Assembly: GCA_019117125.1 (NCBI GenBank)
Contig: DXAL01000048.1
Coordinates: forward strand, 1-64,000
DNA length: 64,000 nucleotides
Source: Candidatus Mediterraneibacter merdipullorum
Lineage (GTDB): Bacteria; Bacillota; Clostridia; Lachnospirales; Lachnospiraceae
Reading direction: 5' to 3'
Shown one piece after another: positions 27,135-35,747 of the stretch. The notes under the pieces are model-generated. The model did no database searches. It was not told the origin of the DNA and saw only the letters and a list, made by a program, of their open reading frames with translations. Each line of letters begins with the position of its first letter. Within the stretch, counting starts at the first letter, position 1. The position numbers and the translations under genes are program-made.

Positions 27135-27926
27135 ATGAACGGGACATTTACAGGAGCAGGAGTGGGACCGGGCGACCCGGAGCTGATGACATTTAAGGCG
27201 GCGCGCGCCATCCGGGAGTGCGATGCAGTCGCCATACCGGTATCGGACAAAAGGCTGACCCGGCCGGTCTTTGAGGCAGTGCGGCAGGAACGGAACGATG
27301 ACAGCGCATCCGAAGCGTGCAGAGCATATCTGGAAAAATGCGTGGCCTATCAGATTGCGGCGGGAGCAGTCCCGGAAATCCGGATGAAAGACCGGCTCTA
27401 CCTGCCCATGCCGATGGTCAAAGAAAAAGACCGGTTAAAGAAGATACACGACAGAGATGCAGATGCAGTGGAAGAGCTGCTGGAGAGCGGGAAGGATGTG
27501 GTCTTCCTGACACTGGGAGACCCTTCGGTGTATTCCACATGCATGTATGTGCACAGGCGGCTGAAAGCGCGCGGATACCGGACGGGACTCATTCCGGGCG
27601 TGCCGTCGTTCTGTGCGGCTGCCGCGCGGCTGGATATCCCGCTGGTGGAGAACCGGCAGGAGCTCCATCTGCTCCCTGCATCCTATGAGATTGAAGAGAG
27701 CCTGCGGCTTCCGGGGACAAAGGTCCTGATGAAAGCAGGCAGGAAAATGGCGGATGTAAAGCGCATCTTAAAGGAGAGCGGCATGCAGGCGGCAATGGTG
27801 GAGAACTGCGGCATGGAGAAGGAGCAACTCTTTTTCTCCACAGAGGAGATACCGGAGGAGGCGGGATATTATTCCCTTCTCGTTGTAAAAGAAGAAAAGA
27901 CAGAAAAAGGGAGGACAGGAGCATGA
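27135..27926 (+). CDS. cbiL: Cobalt-precorrin-2 C20-methyltransferase
   Basis: A tetrapyrrole methylase of 263 residues transferring methyl from SAM to C20. The N-terminal loop GAGVGPGDPELMTFKAARAI, the GDPSVYSTCMYV motif and the IPGVPSFCAAAARLDIPLVE region identify the CbiL branch. Its last four bases overlap the cbiF start (ATGA). GAAAGAC precedes the start. Confidence 0.94.
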   Translation: MNGTFTGAGVGPGDPELMTFKAARAIRECDAVAIPVSDKRLTRPVFEAVRQERNDDSASEACRAYLEKCVAYQIAAGAVPEIRMKDRLYLPMPMVKEKDRLKKIHDRDADAVEELLESGKDVVFLTLGDPSVYSTCMYVHRRLKARGYRTGLIPGVPSFCAAAARLDIPLVENRQELHLLPASYEIEESLRLPGTKVLMKAGRKMADVKRILKESGMQAAMVENCGMEKEQLFFSTEEIPEEAGYYSLLVVKEEKTEKGRTGA

Positions 27927-28672
27927 TTACATTTGTAGGGGCAGGACCGGGGGCGGAAGACCTGATTACAGTCCGGGGACAGCGCCTTCTTGGAAATGCC
28001 GACATCGTCATCTATGCGGGCTCCCTTGTGAGTCCGGCGCTTCTGTCCTGGTGCCGCACAGACTGCGCCGTCTACAACAGCGCTGAGATGACGCTGGAAG
28101 AAGTGCTGGAAGTGATGACAAAAGGAGCCCGGGAAGGCAAAGAAGTGGTCCGGCTCCACACAGGCGACCCCTGTCTTTACGGAGCCATCCGGGAGCAGAT
28201 GGACGCACTGGAACAGGAGCACATCCCCTATGAAGTGTGTCCGGGCGTCAGTTCTTTTTGCGGAGCGGCGGCAGCTCTGGGCGCAGAATATACCCTGCCG
28301 GGCGTCTCCCAGTCCGTGGTGATTACCAGGCTGGCAGGGCGCACGCCGGTGCCGGAGCGGGAGTCTGTCCGGAGTTTTGCCGCGCATCAGGCGACGATGG
28401 TCGTCTTTTTGAGTACCGGGATGCTCGGCAGACTCTCGGAAGAGCTCATTGCCGGAGGCTATGCAGCGGACACGCCGGCGGCAGTGGTCTACAAAGCCAC
28501 CTGGCCGGAAGAGAAAGTGCTCCGGTGTACGGTGGGGACGCTGGAAGAGACGGCAGAGCGGGAGCATGTGACGAAGACGGCGCTCATTGTCGTGGGAAAT
28601 ATACTGGAAGGGGAGTATGAGCGCTCGAAACTGTACGACCCGTCATTTACCACAGGATTCAGAAAGGCGTGA
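27923..28672 (+). CDS. cbiF: Cobalt-precorrin-4 C11-methyltransferase
   Basis: Methylates C11. The 249-residue protein has VGAGPGAEDLITVRGQRLL, the HTGDPCLYGAIREQM motif, CPGVSSFCGAAAALGAEYT and TRLAGRTPVPE. These are specific for CbiF/CobM. The start overlaps cbiL by four bases and the end overlaps cbiH by four bases, so the three methylases are translated in series. Confidence 0.95.
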   Translation: MITFVGAGPGAEDLITVRGQRLLGNADIVIYAGSLVSPALLSWCRTDCAVYNSAEMTLEEVLEVMTKGAREGKEVVRLHTGDPCLYGAIREQMDALEQEHIPYEVCPGVSSFCGAAAALGAEYTLPGVSQSVVITRLAGRTPVPERESVRSFAAHQATMVVFLSTGMLGRLSEELIAGGYAADTPAAVVYKATWPEEKVLRCTVGTLEETAEREHVTKTALIVVGNILEGEYERSKLYDPSFTTGFRKA

Positions 28673-29418
28673 AACTTTTTATGGAACACGGAAAGATTTA
28701 TGTGACCGGCCTCGGTCCGGGAGCAGCGGAGCAGATGACGTTCCAGGCAGGGAATGTCCTGGAGAAATGCAGCGTGATTATCGGTTATACCGTGTATATC
28801 GACCTGATACGGGAAGCGTATCCGGATAAAGTATTCCTGAGCACGCCCATGCGCAGGGAAGCGGAGCGCTGCCGCATGGCATTTGAAGAGGCGGCGAAGG
28901 GGAAGAACGTCGCCATGGTGTGCAGCGGAGATGCCGGAATCTACGGCATGGCGGGGCTGATTTATGAAATCGGCAGGGATTATCCGGAGGTAGGCATCGA
29001 AGTCGTGCCTGGCATCACGGCGGCGTCCGGCGGTGCGGCTGTCCTGGGCGCCCCTCTGATGCATGACTTTGCGGTTATCAGCCTGAGCGACCTTCTTACG
29101 CCCTGGGAGACTATTGAACGGAGGCTGCGTGCTGCGGCGGAAGCGGATTTCGTTATCTGCCTGTACAATCCATCCAGCAAAAAGAGGGCGGACTATCTCC
29201 GGAGAGCCTGCGCTCTTATCCTTCAGTACCGGAGCGGTAAGACTGTGTGCGGGACAGTCCGCAACATCGGCAGAGAGGGGGAATCCTGCAGGATACTTTC
29301 CCTGGAGGAGCTCATGGATACTCCGGTCGATATGTTTACGACGGTATATATCGGAAATTCCAATACCATGGAGCTGCGCGGCAGGATGGTGACGCCGAGA
29401 GGATACCGGGATGTGTGA
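28669..29418 (+). CDS. cbiH: Cobalt-precorrin-3B C17-methyltransferase
   Basis: Adds the C17 methyl with ring contraction. The 249-residue single-domain form has VTGLGPGAAEQMTFQAGNVL, CSGDAGIYGMAGLIYE, PGITAASGGAAVLGAPLMHDF and LYNPSSKKR. GTG 28669 overlaps the cbiF stop (GTGA) and is the likely start; ATG 28681 would still keep the domain. The stop is inside the first of three 28-bp repeats. Confidence 0.94.
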   Translation: MKLFMEHGKIYVTGLGPGAAEQMTFQAGNVLEKCSVIIGYTVYIDLIREAYPDKVFLSTPMRREAERCRMAFEEAAKGKNVAMVCSGDAGIYGMAGLIYEIGRDYPEVGIEVVPGITAASGGAAVLGAPLMHDFAVISLSDLLTPWETIERRLRAAAEADFVICLYNPSSKKRADYLRRACALILQYRSGKTVCGTVRNIGREGESCRILSLEELMDTPVDMFTTVYIGNSNTMELRGRMVTPRGYRDV

Positions 29419-29492
29419 AGACAGAAGGGAAGAGCAGGATGTGTGAAGACAGGAGGGAAAAGCAGGATGTGTGAGGACGGACGGAAGAGCAT
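29409..29492 (+). repeat. Three 28-bp tandem repeats at the cbiH/cbiET junction
   Basis: Units 29409-29436, 29437-29464 and 29465-29492 share GGATGTGTGA-G-GAC. The cbiH stop is in unit 1 and the probable cbiET start is in unit 3. Unit 2 supplies AGGAGG. The unit length shifts the frame at each copy. Confidence 0.88.
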
Positions 29493-30783
29493 GAGGTGTG
29501 GAGACACACAGGGAAACAAAGCGCAGACAGGCGGGGAGTCCCGGAAAATCTTCCTCGTCGGCATCGGTCCGGGAGCAGCAGGGACTATGACGGCGGAAGC
29601 GCTGGACGCGGTGAGGGGAAGCGACTGCCTCATCGGCGCACAGCGGATGCTGGAGGCGGCCGGCTCAGAGAGAGCGGAGGGAACGCCCGTTTTCTGCGAG
29701 TACCGTGCGGACGGCATCCTCTCTTATCTCCGGGAGCATCCCCAGTTCCGCTCTGTGGCGGTGCTGCTCTCCGGTGACGGGGGATTCTACAGCGGGGCGA
29801 AGAAGCTGGAGGACCTTCTGGCGGAAGAGGCAGACCGGTACGAAGTGCAGAGGATACCGGGGATATCATCCATCGCCTGCCTGGCGGCGCGCCTGGGGAC
29901 GTCGTGGGAGGACGGCGCAGTTGTCAGCCTCCACGGACAGGAGGGGAATTTTATCCAGACGATTGACCGGAACAAAAAGACCTTTCTCCTTCTGGGCGGT
30001 GCAGGCGCAGGGGAGCGGATGCTGAGGCGTCTGACAGAGTACGGGATGGACCATGTGACGGTCTGCATCGGCCGCAGGCTCAGCTATCCCGATGAATGCA
30101 TCCGGTGCGGGCATCCGGGGGAGCTTTCTAAAGCGGATGCGGACGGACTGTGCGTGGTGATGGTCCTGAACCCGCGCCCCAATCCGGCGGCAGGCTGTCA
30201 TATCCGGGATGAGGCATTTCTCCGAGGAAACGTGCCTATGACCAAGGAGGAAGTGCGGGCGGTGAGCCTGGCGAAACTGGAGCTTACGCAGGACGCGGTG
30301 GTCTATGACATCGGCGCGGGCACCGGCTCGGTATCAGTGGAAGCAGCAGGATGCAGGGACAGTATCCGGGTGTACGCAGTGGAAAAAAAAGCGGAAGCCG
30401 TGGAGCTTTTGAAGCAGAACCGGAGAAGATTCCGGGCGGACGGCATCTGCATCGTGGAAGGAGAAGCGCCCGGAGCGCTGGAATCCCTGGAAGCGCCGAC
30501 CCATGTGTTCATCGGCGGCAGCTCGGGGAACCTCCGGGAAATCTTAAGCATTGTACTTGAAAAGAATCCGGATGTGCGCATTGTCATCAACGCCATCTCT
30601 CTGGAGACGCTGGAAGAAGCTGTGAGCGCGGCGAAAGAGGGACTCTTAAGGGACGTTCAGGTCACGCAGGTCGCGGCGGCGCGTTCCCGGGAGCTTGGAA
30701 GGTATCACATGATGACCGGACTGAATCCGGTGTTCATCATCTCCGCGGGAGGGAAGGAACAACCCGCAGGAGAAAAAGAGTAA
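29467..30783 (+). CDS. cbiET: Bifunctional cobalt-precorrin-7 C5-methyltransferase / C15-methyltransferase-decarboxylase (CbiE-CbiT fusion)
   Basis: A fused CbiE and CbiT. The N-terminal part (about residues 25-215) is a tetrapyrrole methylase with VGIGPGAAGTMTAEALDAV, LSGDGGFYSGAKKL and PGISSIACLAARLG. The C-terminal part (about 230-438) is a Rossmann SAM methyltransferase with VYDIGAGTGSVSVEAA and the VFIGGSSGNLREIL motif. It methylates C5 and C15 and removes the C12 acetate carboxyl. ATG 29467 has AGGAGG ten bases upstream; GTG 29443 is an alternative. The first about 25 residues are repeat-derived and not conserved. The C terminus ends in a seven-residue repeat (SAGGKEQ, PAGEKE). Confidence 0.94.
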   Translation: MCEDGRKSMRCGDTQGNKAQTGGESRKIFLVGIGPGAAGTMTAEALDAVRGSDCLIGAQRMLEAAGSERAEGTPVFCEYRADGILSYLREHPQFRSVAVLLSGDGGFYSGAKKLEDLLAEEADRYEVQRIPGISSIACLAARLGTSWEDGAVVSLHGQEGNFIQTIDRNKKTFLLLGGAGAGERMLRRLTEYGMDHVTVCIGRRLSYPDECIRCGHPGELSKADADGLCVVMVLNPRPNPAAGCHIRDEAFLRGNVPMTKEEVRAVSLAKLELTQDAVVYDIGAGTGSVSVEAAGCRDSIRVYAVEKKAEAVELLKQNRRRFRADGICIVEGEAPGALESLEAPTHVFIGGSSGNLREILSIVLEKNPDVRIVINAISLETLEEAVSAAKEGLLRDVQVTQVAAARSRELGRYHMMTGLNPVFIISAGGKEQPAGEKE

Positions 30784-30825
30784 TCCGCAGAAGAAGAAAA
30801 CAATCTGCGGGAGGAAAGGAGCAGA
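30742..30825 (+). repeat. Four 21-bp tandem repeats at the cbiET/cbiA junction
   Basis: Units begin at 30742, 30763, 30784 and 30805. Each starts YCYGCRGRAG-like (TCCGCGGGAGG, CCCGCAGGAGA, TCCGCAGAAGA, CTGCGGGAGGA) and is purine-rich after that. The cbiET stop is at the end of unit 2; unit 4 provides a GGAGGAAAGGAG ribosome site for cbiA. Confidence 0.8.
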
Positions 30826-30831
30826 GGCAGG

Positions 30832-32292
30832 ATGCAGATTCCCAGGATACTGGTCGCCGCCCCGGCAAGCGGCAGCGGGAAAACAGCGGTTTCCTGTGCG
30901 CTGATGCAGGCGTTCCAGGAGAGAGGACTGTGTGTGCGCGCGTGCAAATGCGGTCCGGACTATATCGACCCCATGTTCCACCAGACAGTGCTCGGGGTGG
31001 ACTCGCGAAATCTGGACCTTTTTTTCTGCAGCAGGGACGGGCTCAGAAACGAGCTGCTCCTGCACGGAGAAGGGGCGGACCTTCTTGTGACAGAAGGGGT
31101 GATGGGCTATTACGACGGGCGCGCCATGGATACGGATGCGGGAAGCTCTTATGATGTGGCGACGGCGCTTGATATGCCGGTCATTCTCGTGATAAACTGC
31201 CGGGGCGCGGCGCTCTCCCTTGCGGCGCAGGTGCTGGGGATGATAGGGTTCCGCCCGGACAGCAATATCCGTGGCATCCTGCTGAACCGGGTGTCAGGGA
31301 TGCTGTATTCGAGACTGAAAACAATGCTCGTGCAGGAGCTGAAAAAGGAAGGATTCGACCTCCCTGTCCTGGGCTATATCCCGGAGGATGACGCCTTTTG
31401 TATCGAGAGCAGGCATCTTGGCCTGGTGACGCCCCGGGAGCTGGAAGGACTGGAGGCGCGCATCGGAAGAGGCGCCCGCATCCTGTCGGAAACGGTGGAC
31501 CTTGATGCAATCCTCTCCATCGCCCGGTCCGCGCCGGAGCTGACCGGCAGAGAGAAAACCAGCGGCAGCGGGATATCTGCCGGCAGAGCATGGAATGACA
31601 GTCCCGGTGGCGGGGGCGGACCTGTGCGCATCGGAATTGCAAGGGATGAAGCATTTTGCTTCTACTATAAGGCGAACCTGGAACTATTGGAAAAGGCGGG
31701 CTGCAGGCTCATCCCGTTCAGCCCCCTCCATGACCGGGAACTTCCGAAGGGACTCTGCGGACTGCTGTTTGGAGGAGGCTATCCGGAGCTTCACGCCCCG
31801 GAGCTGTCCGGGAACCGGCAGCTCAGAGAAGAGATACGCAGACAGGTCCTGGAGCGTGGGATGCCCTGCATCGCGGAGTGCGGAGGCTTTATGTATCTCC
31901 AGGAAGAGATTGCCGACCGGGAGGGGAAACGGTATCCTGCTGTGGGCGCGGTACCGGGCGCAGCCTGTCCTGCAGGAAAACTCAAACGGTTCGGATATGT
32001 AAATATTTCAGTTGCTAAAAAAAGTAATAAATATCTAAAGAAAGAAGAAACAATAAAGGGACACGAATTTCACTACTGGGACAGCACGGACTGCGGAGAC
32101 GACTGTAGGGCTCAGAAACCGGATGGAAAGAGGTCCTGGAACTGCATCCATGCGCGAGGGAATCTCTTCGCAGGATATCCCCATCTGTATCTGCCGTCCC
32201 TGCCGGAATTCGCCCGGCGGTTCGCAGACACGTGCCGGGAATGGAAGGCAGGAAGAGGAAACGGAGGAAGAATGTATGAGCGGGGAATTTGA
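30832..32292 (+). CDS. cbiA: Cobyrinic acid a,c-diamide synthase
   Basis: Amidates the a and c carboxylates of cobyrinic acid using glutamine and ATP. The 486-residue protein has an N-terminal dethiobiotin-synthetase-like domain with APASGSGKTAVSCALM and KCGPDYIDPMFH. The C-terminal class I glutamine amidotransferase domain has its nucleophile Cys350 in AECGGFMYL and GHEFHYWD. The linker around residues 240-265 is Gly/Ser-rich and poorly conserved. AAAGGAG precedes the start. It overlaps cobT by 17 bases. Confidence 0.95.
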   Translation: MQIPRILVAAPASGSGKTAVSCALMQAFQERGLCVRACKCGPDYIDPMFHQTVLGVDSRNLDLFFCSRDGLRNELLLHGEGADLLVTEGVMGYYDGRAMDTDAGSSYDVATALDMPVILVINCRGAALSLAAQVLGMIGFRPDSNIRGILLNRVSGMLYSRLKTMLVQELKKEGFDLPVLGYIPEDDAFCIESRHLGLVTPRELEGLEARIGRGARILSETVDLDAILSIARSAPELTGREKTSGSGISAGRAWNDSPGGGGGPVRIGIARDEAFCFYYKANLELLEKAGCRLIPFSPLHDRELPKGLCGLLFGGGYPELHAPELSGNRQLREEIRRQVLERGMPCIAECGGFMYLQEEIADREGKRYPAVGAVPGAACPAGKLKRFGYVNISVAKKSNKYLKKEETIKGHEFHYWDSTDCGDDCRAQKPDGKRSWNCIHARGNLFAGYPHLYLPSLPEFARRFADTCREWKAGRGNGGRMYERGI

Positions 32293-33352
32293 AAAGGAAC
32301 TGCAGCAGCTGACGAGCCGAATCCGTCCGGCTGACCAGGCTTCCATGGAGGCGGCGCGGGCACATTGGAAGACCGTGGGAAAGCCCCTGAACAGCCTGGG
32401 CAAACTGGAAGATGCGGTGACGCGCATGGCGGGGATACAGAGGACGCCGGATGTCCGGCTGAACAAAAAAGTCCTCGTCATCATGTGTGCGGACAACGGG
32501 GTAGTCGCGGAGGGGGTTACCCAGAGCGGGCAGGAAGTGACCGCTATTGTTGCCGGGAACTTTACCCGGCGCGCCACCAGCGTCTGCCTGATGGCAGAAA
32601 TTGCGGGCGCGGAACTTTTTCCGGTGGATATCGGGATGGCAGTGGATGTGCCGGAAGTGACCAGACCGGAATACAAAGTGATGGCGGGGACAAAGGACAT
32701 GCTCCTTGAACCTGCCATGACAAGAGAGCAGGCGGCGCAGGCTGTAGTGACCGGGATACATATCGCGCAGAAGCTGGCGGCGGACGGATGCAGCCTGATT
32801 GCCACGGGCGAGATGGGCATCGGCAACACGACGACCAGCAGCGCTGTGGCATCGGTGCTCCTTGGACGCAGCGCAGAGGAAGTGACCGGACGCGGGGCAG
32901 GGCTGAGCCTGACCGGACTGGAACGAAAGGTCGATGTGATACGGCAGGCGTGCCTCCTGCACCGTCCGGACCCCGGGGACATCCTGGACGTTCTGTCCAA
33001 AGTGGGAGGACTGGACATCGCCGGGCTGGCGGGCGTATTCCTGGGCGGGGCGCTGTGCCGCATCCCGGTAGTCATCGACGGATTTATCTCGTCGGCAGCG
33101 GCGCTCTGCGCGGCGCGGATGTGTCCCGCTGCCTTGGACAGCATGATTCCTTCCCACTGTTCCGGAGAGCCGGCAGGGCAGATGGTCCTGGATGCGCTGG
33201 GACTCTCGCCCTTTCTCGACTGCCGCATGTCGCTCGGCGAAGGAAGCGGTGCGGTAGCGGTCCTGCCGCTGCTTGAGATGGGACTGGCTGTGTACCGGGA
33301 GATGAGCACCTTTGAAGAAATCCATGTGGAACAGTATGAGGAATTTGACTAG
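32276..33352 (+). CDS. cobT: Nicotinate-nucleotide-dimethylbenzimidazole phosphoribosyltransferase
   Basis: Makes alpha-ribazole phosphate, the lower nucleotide of cobalamin. The 358-residue protein has VMCADNGVVAEGVTQS-like text at IMCADNGVVAEGVTQ, TGEMGIGNTTTSSA and IDGFISSAAAL. The catalytic Glu is in SLGEGSGAV near the C terminus. The start at 32276 has GGAGGAAG five bases upstream and overlaps cbiA; longer in-frame starts lie inside cbiA. No dimethylbenzimidazole synthesis genes are in the window. Confidence 0.95.
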   Translation: MSGEFEKELQQLTSRIRPADQASMEAARAHWKTVGKPLNSLGKLEDAVTRMAGIQRTPDVRLNKKVLVIMCADNGVVAEGVTQSGQEVTAIVAGNFTRRATSVCLMAEIAGAELFPVDIGMAVDVPEVTRPEYKVMAGTKDMLLEPAMTREQAAQAVVTGIHIAQKLAADGCSLIATGEMGIGNTTTSSAVASVLLGRSAEEVTGRGAGLSLTGLERKVDVIRQACLLHRPDPGDILDVLSKVGGLDIAGLAGVFLGGALCRIPVVIDGFISSAAALCAARMCPAALDSMIPSHCSGEPAGQMVLDALGLSPFLDCRMSLGEGSGAVAVLPLLEMGLAVYREMSTFEEIHVEQYEEFD

Positions 33353-33385
33353 CGTCAGTGCAGAACAGAAAGAGAGTGATATGAT

Positions 33386-34171
33386 ATGCGTCTTGTGGCT
33401 TCCCTGGCAATCGCCATATCCATGTATTCCAGGATTCCGGCGCCCACGGTGGAATGGAATCAGAAAAATATGAAGTATGCGATGTGTTTTTTTCCTGTAG
33501 TCGGAGTGATAACAGGATTACTTGAGCTTGGAATCGGATACGTTCTCCTGACGGAGACATCCTGCGGGAAGGTGTTTTTTGCCGCTGTCATGACACTGGT
33601 TCCGGTCATTGTCACCGGAGGCATCCACCTGGACGGATATGCAGATACCATCGATGCATTGAGCTCCTGCGGGGACAGGGAGAAAAAGCTGCAGATATTG
33701 AAAGACTCCCACGCGGGAGCGTTTGCGGTGATTGGGCTGTGCGTGTATTTTACTGCGTCCGTGGCAGTCTGGAGCGAGGCGGAGATATCCATGCTCCCGC
33801 TGGCTGCCTGCATCTTTCCCTTGTCCAGGTCATTGAGCGGCATCTCTGTCGTGACATTTCGCGCGGCGAAGGACAGCGGTCTGCTGCGGACGTTCCAGGA
33901 CGGGGCGCAGCGCCGGCGCGTCAGGGCGGTGCTGGTTATCTGGGCGTGCGCGGATGTGTGCGTGATGGCTCTGTCCGCATACCGGTATGGTCCGGGCGGC
34001 ATGGCGGCGCCGGCTGTGATGACTGCGGCGGCGCTCCTTGTATTTCTTCATTATTACGGGCTGTGCAGGAAACAGTTCGGCGGGACGACCGGAGACCTGG
34101 CGGGATACTTCCTCCAGGTGTGCGAGCTTGGGATGCTCGCGGCAGGAGTTCTGACCTGGAACCTGCGGTGA
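33386..34171 (+). CDS. cobS: Adenosylcobinamide-GDP ribazoletransferase (cobalamin synthase)
   Basis: A membrane enzyme joining alpha-ribazole to adenosylcobinamide-GDP, the last assembly step. The 261-residue polytopic protein has MYSRIPAP at the N terminus, the metal-binding GGIHLDGYADTIDALSS with its two Asp, and KDSHAGAFAV. The GTTGDLAGYFLQ segment near the end is also conserved. GAGAGTGATATGAT precedes the start. Its stop codon is at the start of a repeat block. It closes the operon. Confidence 0.95.
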   Translation: MRLVASLAIAISMYSRIPAPTVEWNQKNMKYAMCFFPVVGVITGLLELGIGYVLLTETSCGKVFFAAVMTLVPVIVTGGIHLDGYADTIDALSSCGDREKKLQILKDSHAGAFAVIGLCVYFTASVAVWSEAEISMLPLAACIFPLSRSLSGISVVTFRAAKDSGLLRTFQDGAQRRRVRAVLVIWACADVCVMALSAYRYGPGGMAAPAVMTAAALLVFLHYYGLCRKQFGGTTGDLAGYFLQVCELGMLAAGVLTWNLR

Positions 34172-34290
34172 CTGCGCGCAATCCTGCAATGACCGGATGT
34201 GCAATCCTGCGGTGAGCGCGCGCAATCCTGCGGTGACCGGACGTGTAATCGGGGATGCAACCCGGATGTGCAGTCGGGGATGCAACCCGG
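34162..34290 (+). repeat. Compound tandem repeats after cobS
   Basis: A 44-bp unit (34162-34205, 34206-34249) is itself made of two related halves starting CCTGCRRTGA and ending in CAAT or TAAT. A 25-bp unit (34250-34274) starting CGGGGATGCAACCCGG follows, with a partial copy from 34275. The cobS stop is in the first unit. Direct adjacency without spacers and absence of cas genes exclude CRISPR. Confidence 0.85.
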
Positions 34291-34292
34291 GG

Positions 34293-34320
34293 TTGACAAA
34301 AAGAGAACCTGTGATAAAAT
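34293..34320 (+). promoter_or_regulatory. sigma-A promoter of pheST
   Basis: TTGACA (34293-34298), a 16-base spacer, and TAAAAT (34315-34320), followed by the T-box leader. Confidence 0.7.
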
Positions 34321-34329
34321 GGAAGAGTG

Positions 34330-34625
34330 ATTCGGCTGTACGGCAGCCGGAACAAGATAAAGCATAAAAGCGTTGAACGTGTAAAGTAGGGAACCATTTT
34401 CTATCAGAGAGAGAAAATCACCGGCTGCAAGTTTTCTTTAGTTCAGATGGGGACCGAATTTCCCACGGGAGCTGTATCTCGGAACCTTCCTTACAGAAGG
34501 GGAAAGAAGTAGGAGATACCGTAGACTGTACGTTACACAGACCAGAGTGTCCATACTTGACGTATGGGAAACAGGGTGGTACCGCGAGAACATATGCCTC
34601 GTCCCTTATTGGGACGGGGCTTTTC
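34330..34625 (+). promoter_or_regulatory. T-box leader (tRNA-Phe sensing) upstream of pheS
   Basis: Stem I base GTAGGGAA/TTTCCCAC, the AGAGAG and CCGGCTGCAAG apical elements, and the T-box AGGGTGGTACCGCG (34573-34586) are visible. A terminator CCTCGTCCC/GGGACGGGG plus TTTT (34597-34624) follows. Uncharged tRNA should pair with the T-box and prevent termination. Phe specificity is inferred from the downstream genes; I could not fix the specifier triplet. Confidence 0.93.
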
Positions 34626-34670
34626 TGTTGGGAATATTATGCGGAAAAAGCTGAAAGGAGCAGGAAAAAG

Positions 34671-35690
34671 ATGAAAGAAAAACTGGAGCAGATCAAAGCG
34701 GAAGCAGTCGCACAGATTCAGGCGGCGGATGTCCCGGAGAAGTTAAACGATGTGCGCGTGAAGTTCCTCGGAAAGAAGGGAGAACTGACCGCTGTATTAA
34801 AAGGAATGAAAGATGTTGCCCCGGAAGACCGTCCGAAAGTCGGACAGATGGTAAATGACGCCAGGGCAGCTATCGAGGCGCTTCTGGAGGAGTCAAAGAC
34901 AAAGATGGAGCGCGCCATCCGCGAGCGGAAGATGAAGGCGGAAGTCATCGACGTGACGCTCCCGTCCAAAAAGAACATTATGGGACACCGTCACCCGAAT
35001 ACCATCGCTCTGGAAGAAGTGGAGCGCATCTTCGTGGGTATGGGATATGAAGTTGTGGAAGGACCGGAGGTGGAGTACGATGAGTACAACTTCGAGAAGC
35101 TGAACATCCCGGCGGACCATCCGGCAAAGGATGAGCAGGATACGTTCTATATCAATAAAGAAATCGTGCTCAGGACCCAGACCTCACCGGTGCAGGCGCG
35201 CATCATGGAGCAGGGAAAGCTCCCCATCCGTATGATAGCGCCGGGAAGAGTATTCCGCTCGGACGAGGTGGATGCGACACATTCCCCGTCCTTCCATCAG
35301 ATTGAAGGACTGGTGATAGACAAAAATATCTCCTTTGCCGACCTCAAAGGCACGCTGGAAGTGTTCGCAAAAGAGCTGTTCGGACCGGAGACAAAGACGA
35401 AGTTCCGCCCCCATCATTTCCCGTTCACAGAGCCCAGCGCCGAGGTGGACGTAAGCTGCTTCAAATGCGGCGGAAAGGGCTGCCGTTTCTGTAAAGGCTC
35501 CGGCTGGATTGAGATTCTTGGCTGCGGCATGGTACATCCCCATGTGCTCGAGATGTGCGGCATTGACCCGGAAGTCTACGGCGGATTCGCATTCGGCGTA
35601 GGTCTGGAACGCATCGCCCTCCTCAAATATGAGATTGACGACATGAGGCTCCTGTATGAGAACGACGTCCGTTTCCTGAAACAGTTCTGA
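34671..35690 (+). CDS. pheS: Phenylalanyl-tRNA synthetase alpha subunit
   Basis: The catalytic subunit of the class II alpha2-beta2 enzyme, 339 residues. An N-terminal coiled coil (1-90) precedes [20 protein letters not shown], the motif 2 region around [17 protein letters not shown], and motif 3 at [17 protein letters not shown] Cys-rich loop [16 protein letters not shown] suggests a zinc knuckle, common in Firmicutes PheS. The start at 34671 follows AAAGGAGCAGG; longer readings run into the T-box terminator. It is in an operon with pheT. Confidence 0.97.
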   Translation: MKEKLEQIKAEAVAQIQAADVPEKLNDVRVKFLGKKGELTAVLKGMKDVAPEDRPKVGQMVNDARAAIEALLEESKTKMERAIRERKMKAEVIDVTLPSKKNIMGHRHPNTIALEEVERIFVGMGYEVVEGPEVEYDEYNFEKLNIPADHPAKDEQDTFYINKEIVLRTQTSPVQARIMEQGKLPIRMIAPGRVFRSDEVDATHSPSFHQIEGLVIDKNISFADLKGTLEVFAKELFGPETKTKFRPHHFPFTEPSAEVDVSCFKCGGKGCRFCKGSGWIEILGCGMVHPHVLEMCGIDPEVYGGFAFGVGLERIALLKYEIDDMRLLYENDVRFLKQF

Positions 35691-35747
35691 CCCCTCGGGA
35701 AGAGAATCTCATGAGAACAAAATACAGCGCAAAGAAAGGATAGAAAA

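Noticed and set aside
32015-33325. Two long minus-strand frames opposite cobT
   Set aside because: Both are antisense shadows of a complete cobT; low-complexity Ser/Pro/Arg translation without recognisable motifs.
34162-34290. Repeat block after cobS considered as a CRISPR array
   Set aside because: Units are directly adjacent, degenerate and of two sizes, with no unique spacers and no cas genes nearby.
34557-34670. Extended N terminus for pheS
   Set aside because: It would begin just before the T-box motif and pass through the T-box terminator; the family start at 34671 has a good ribosome site.
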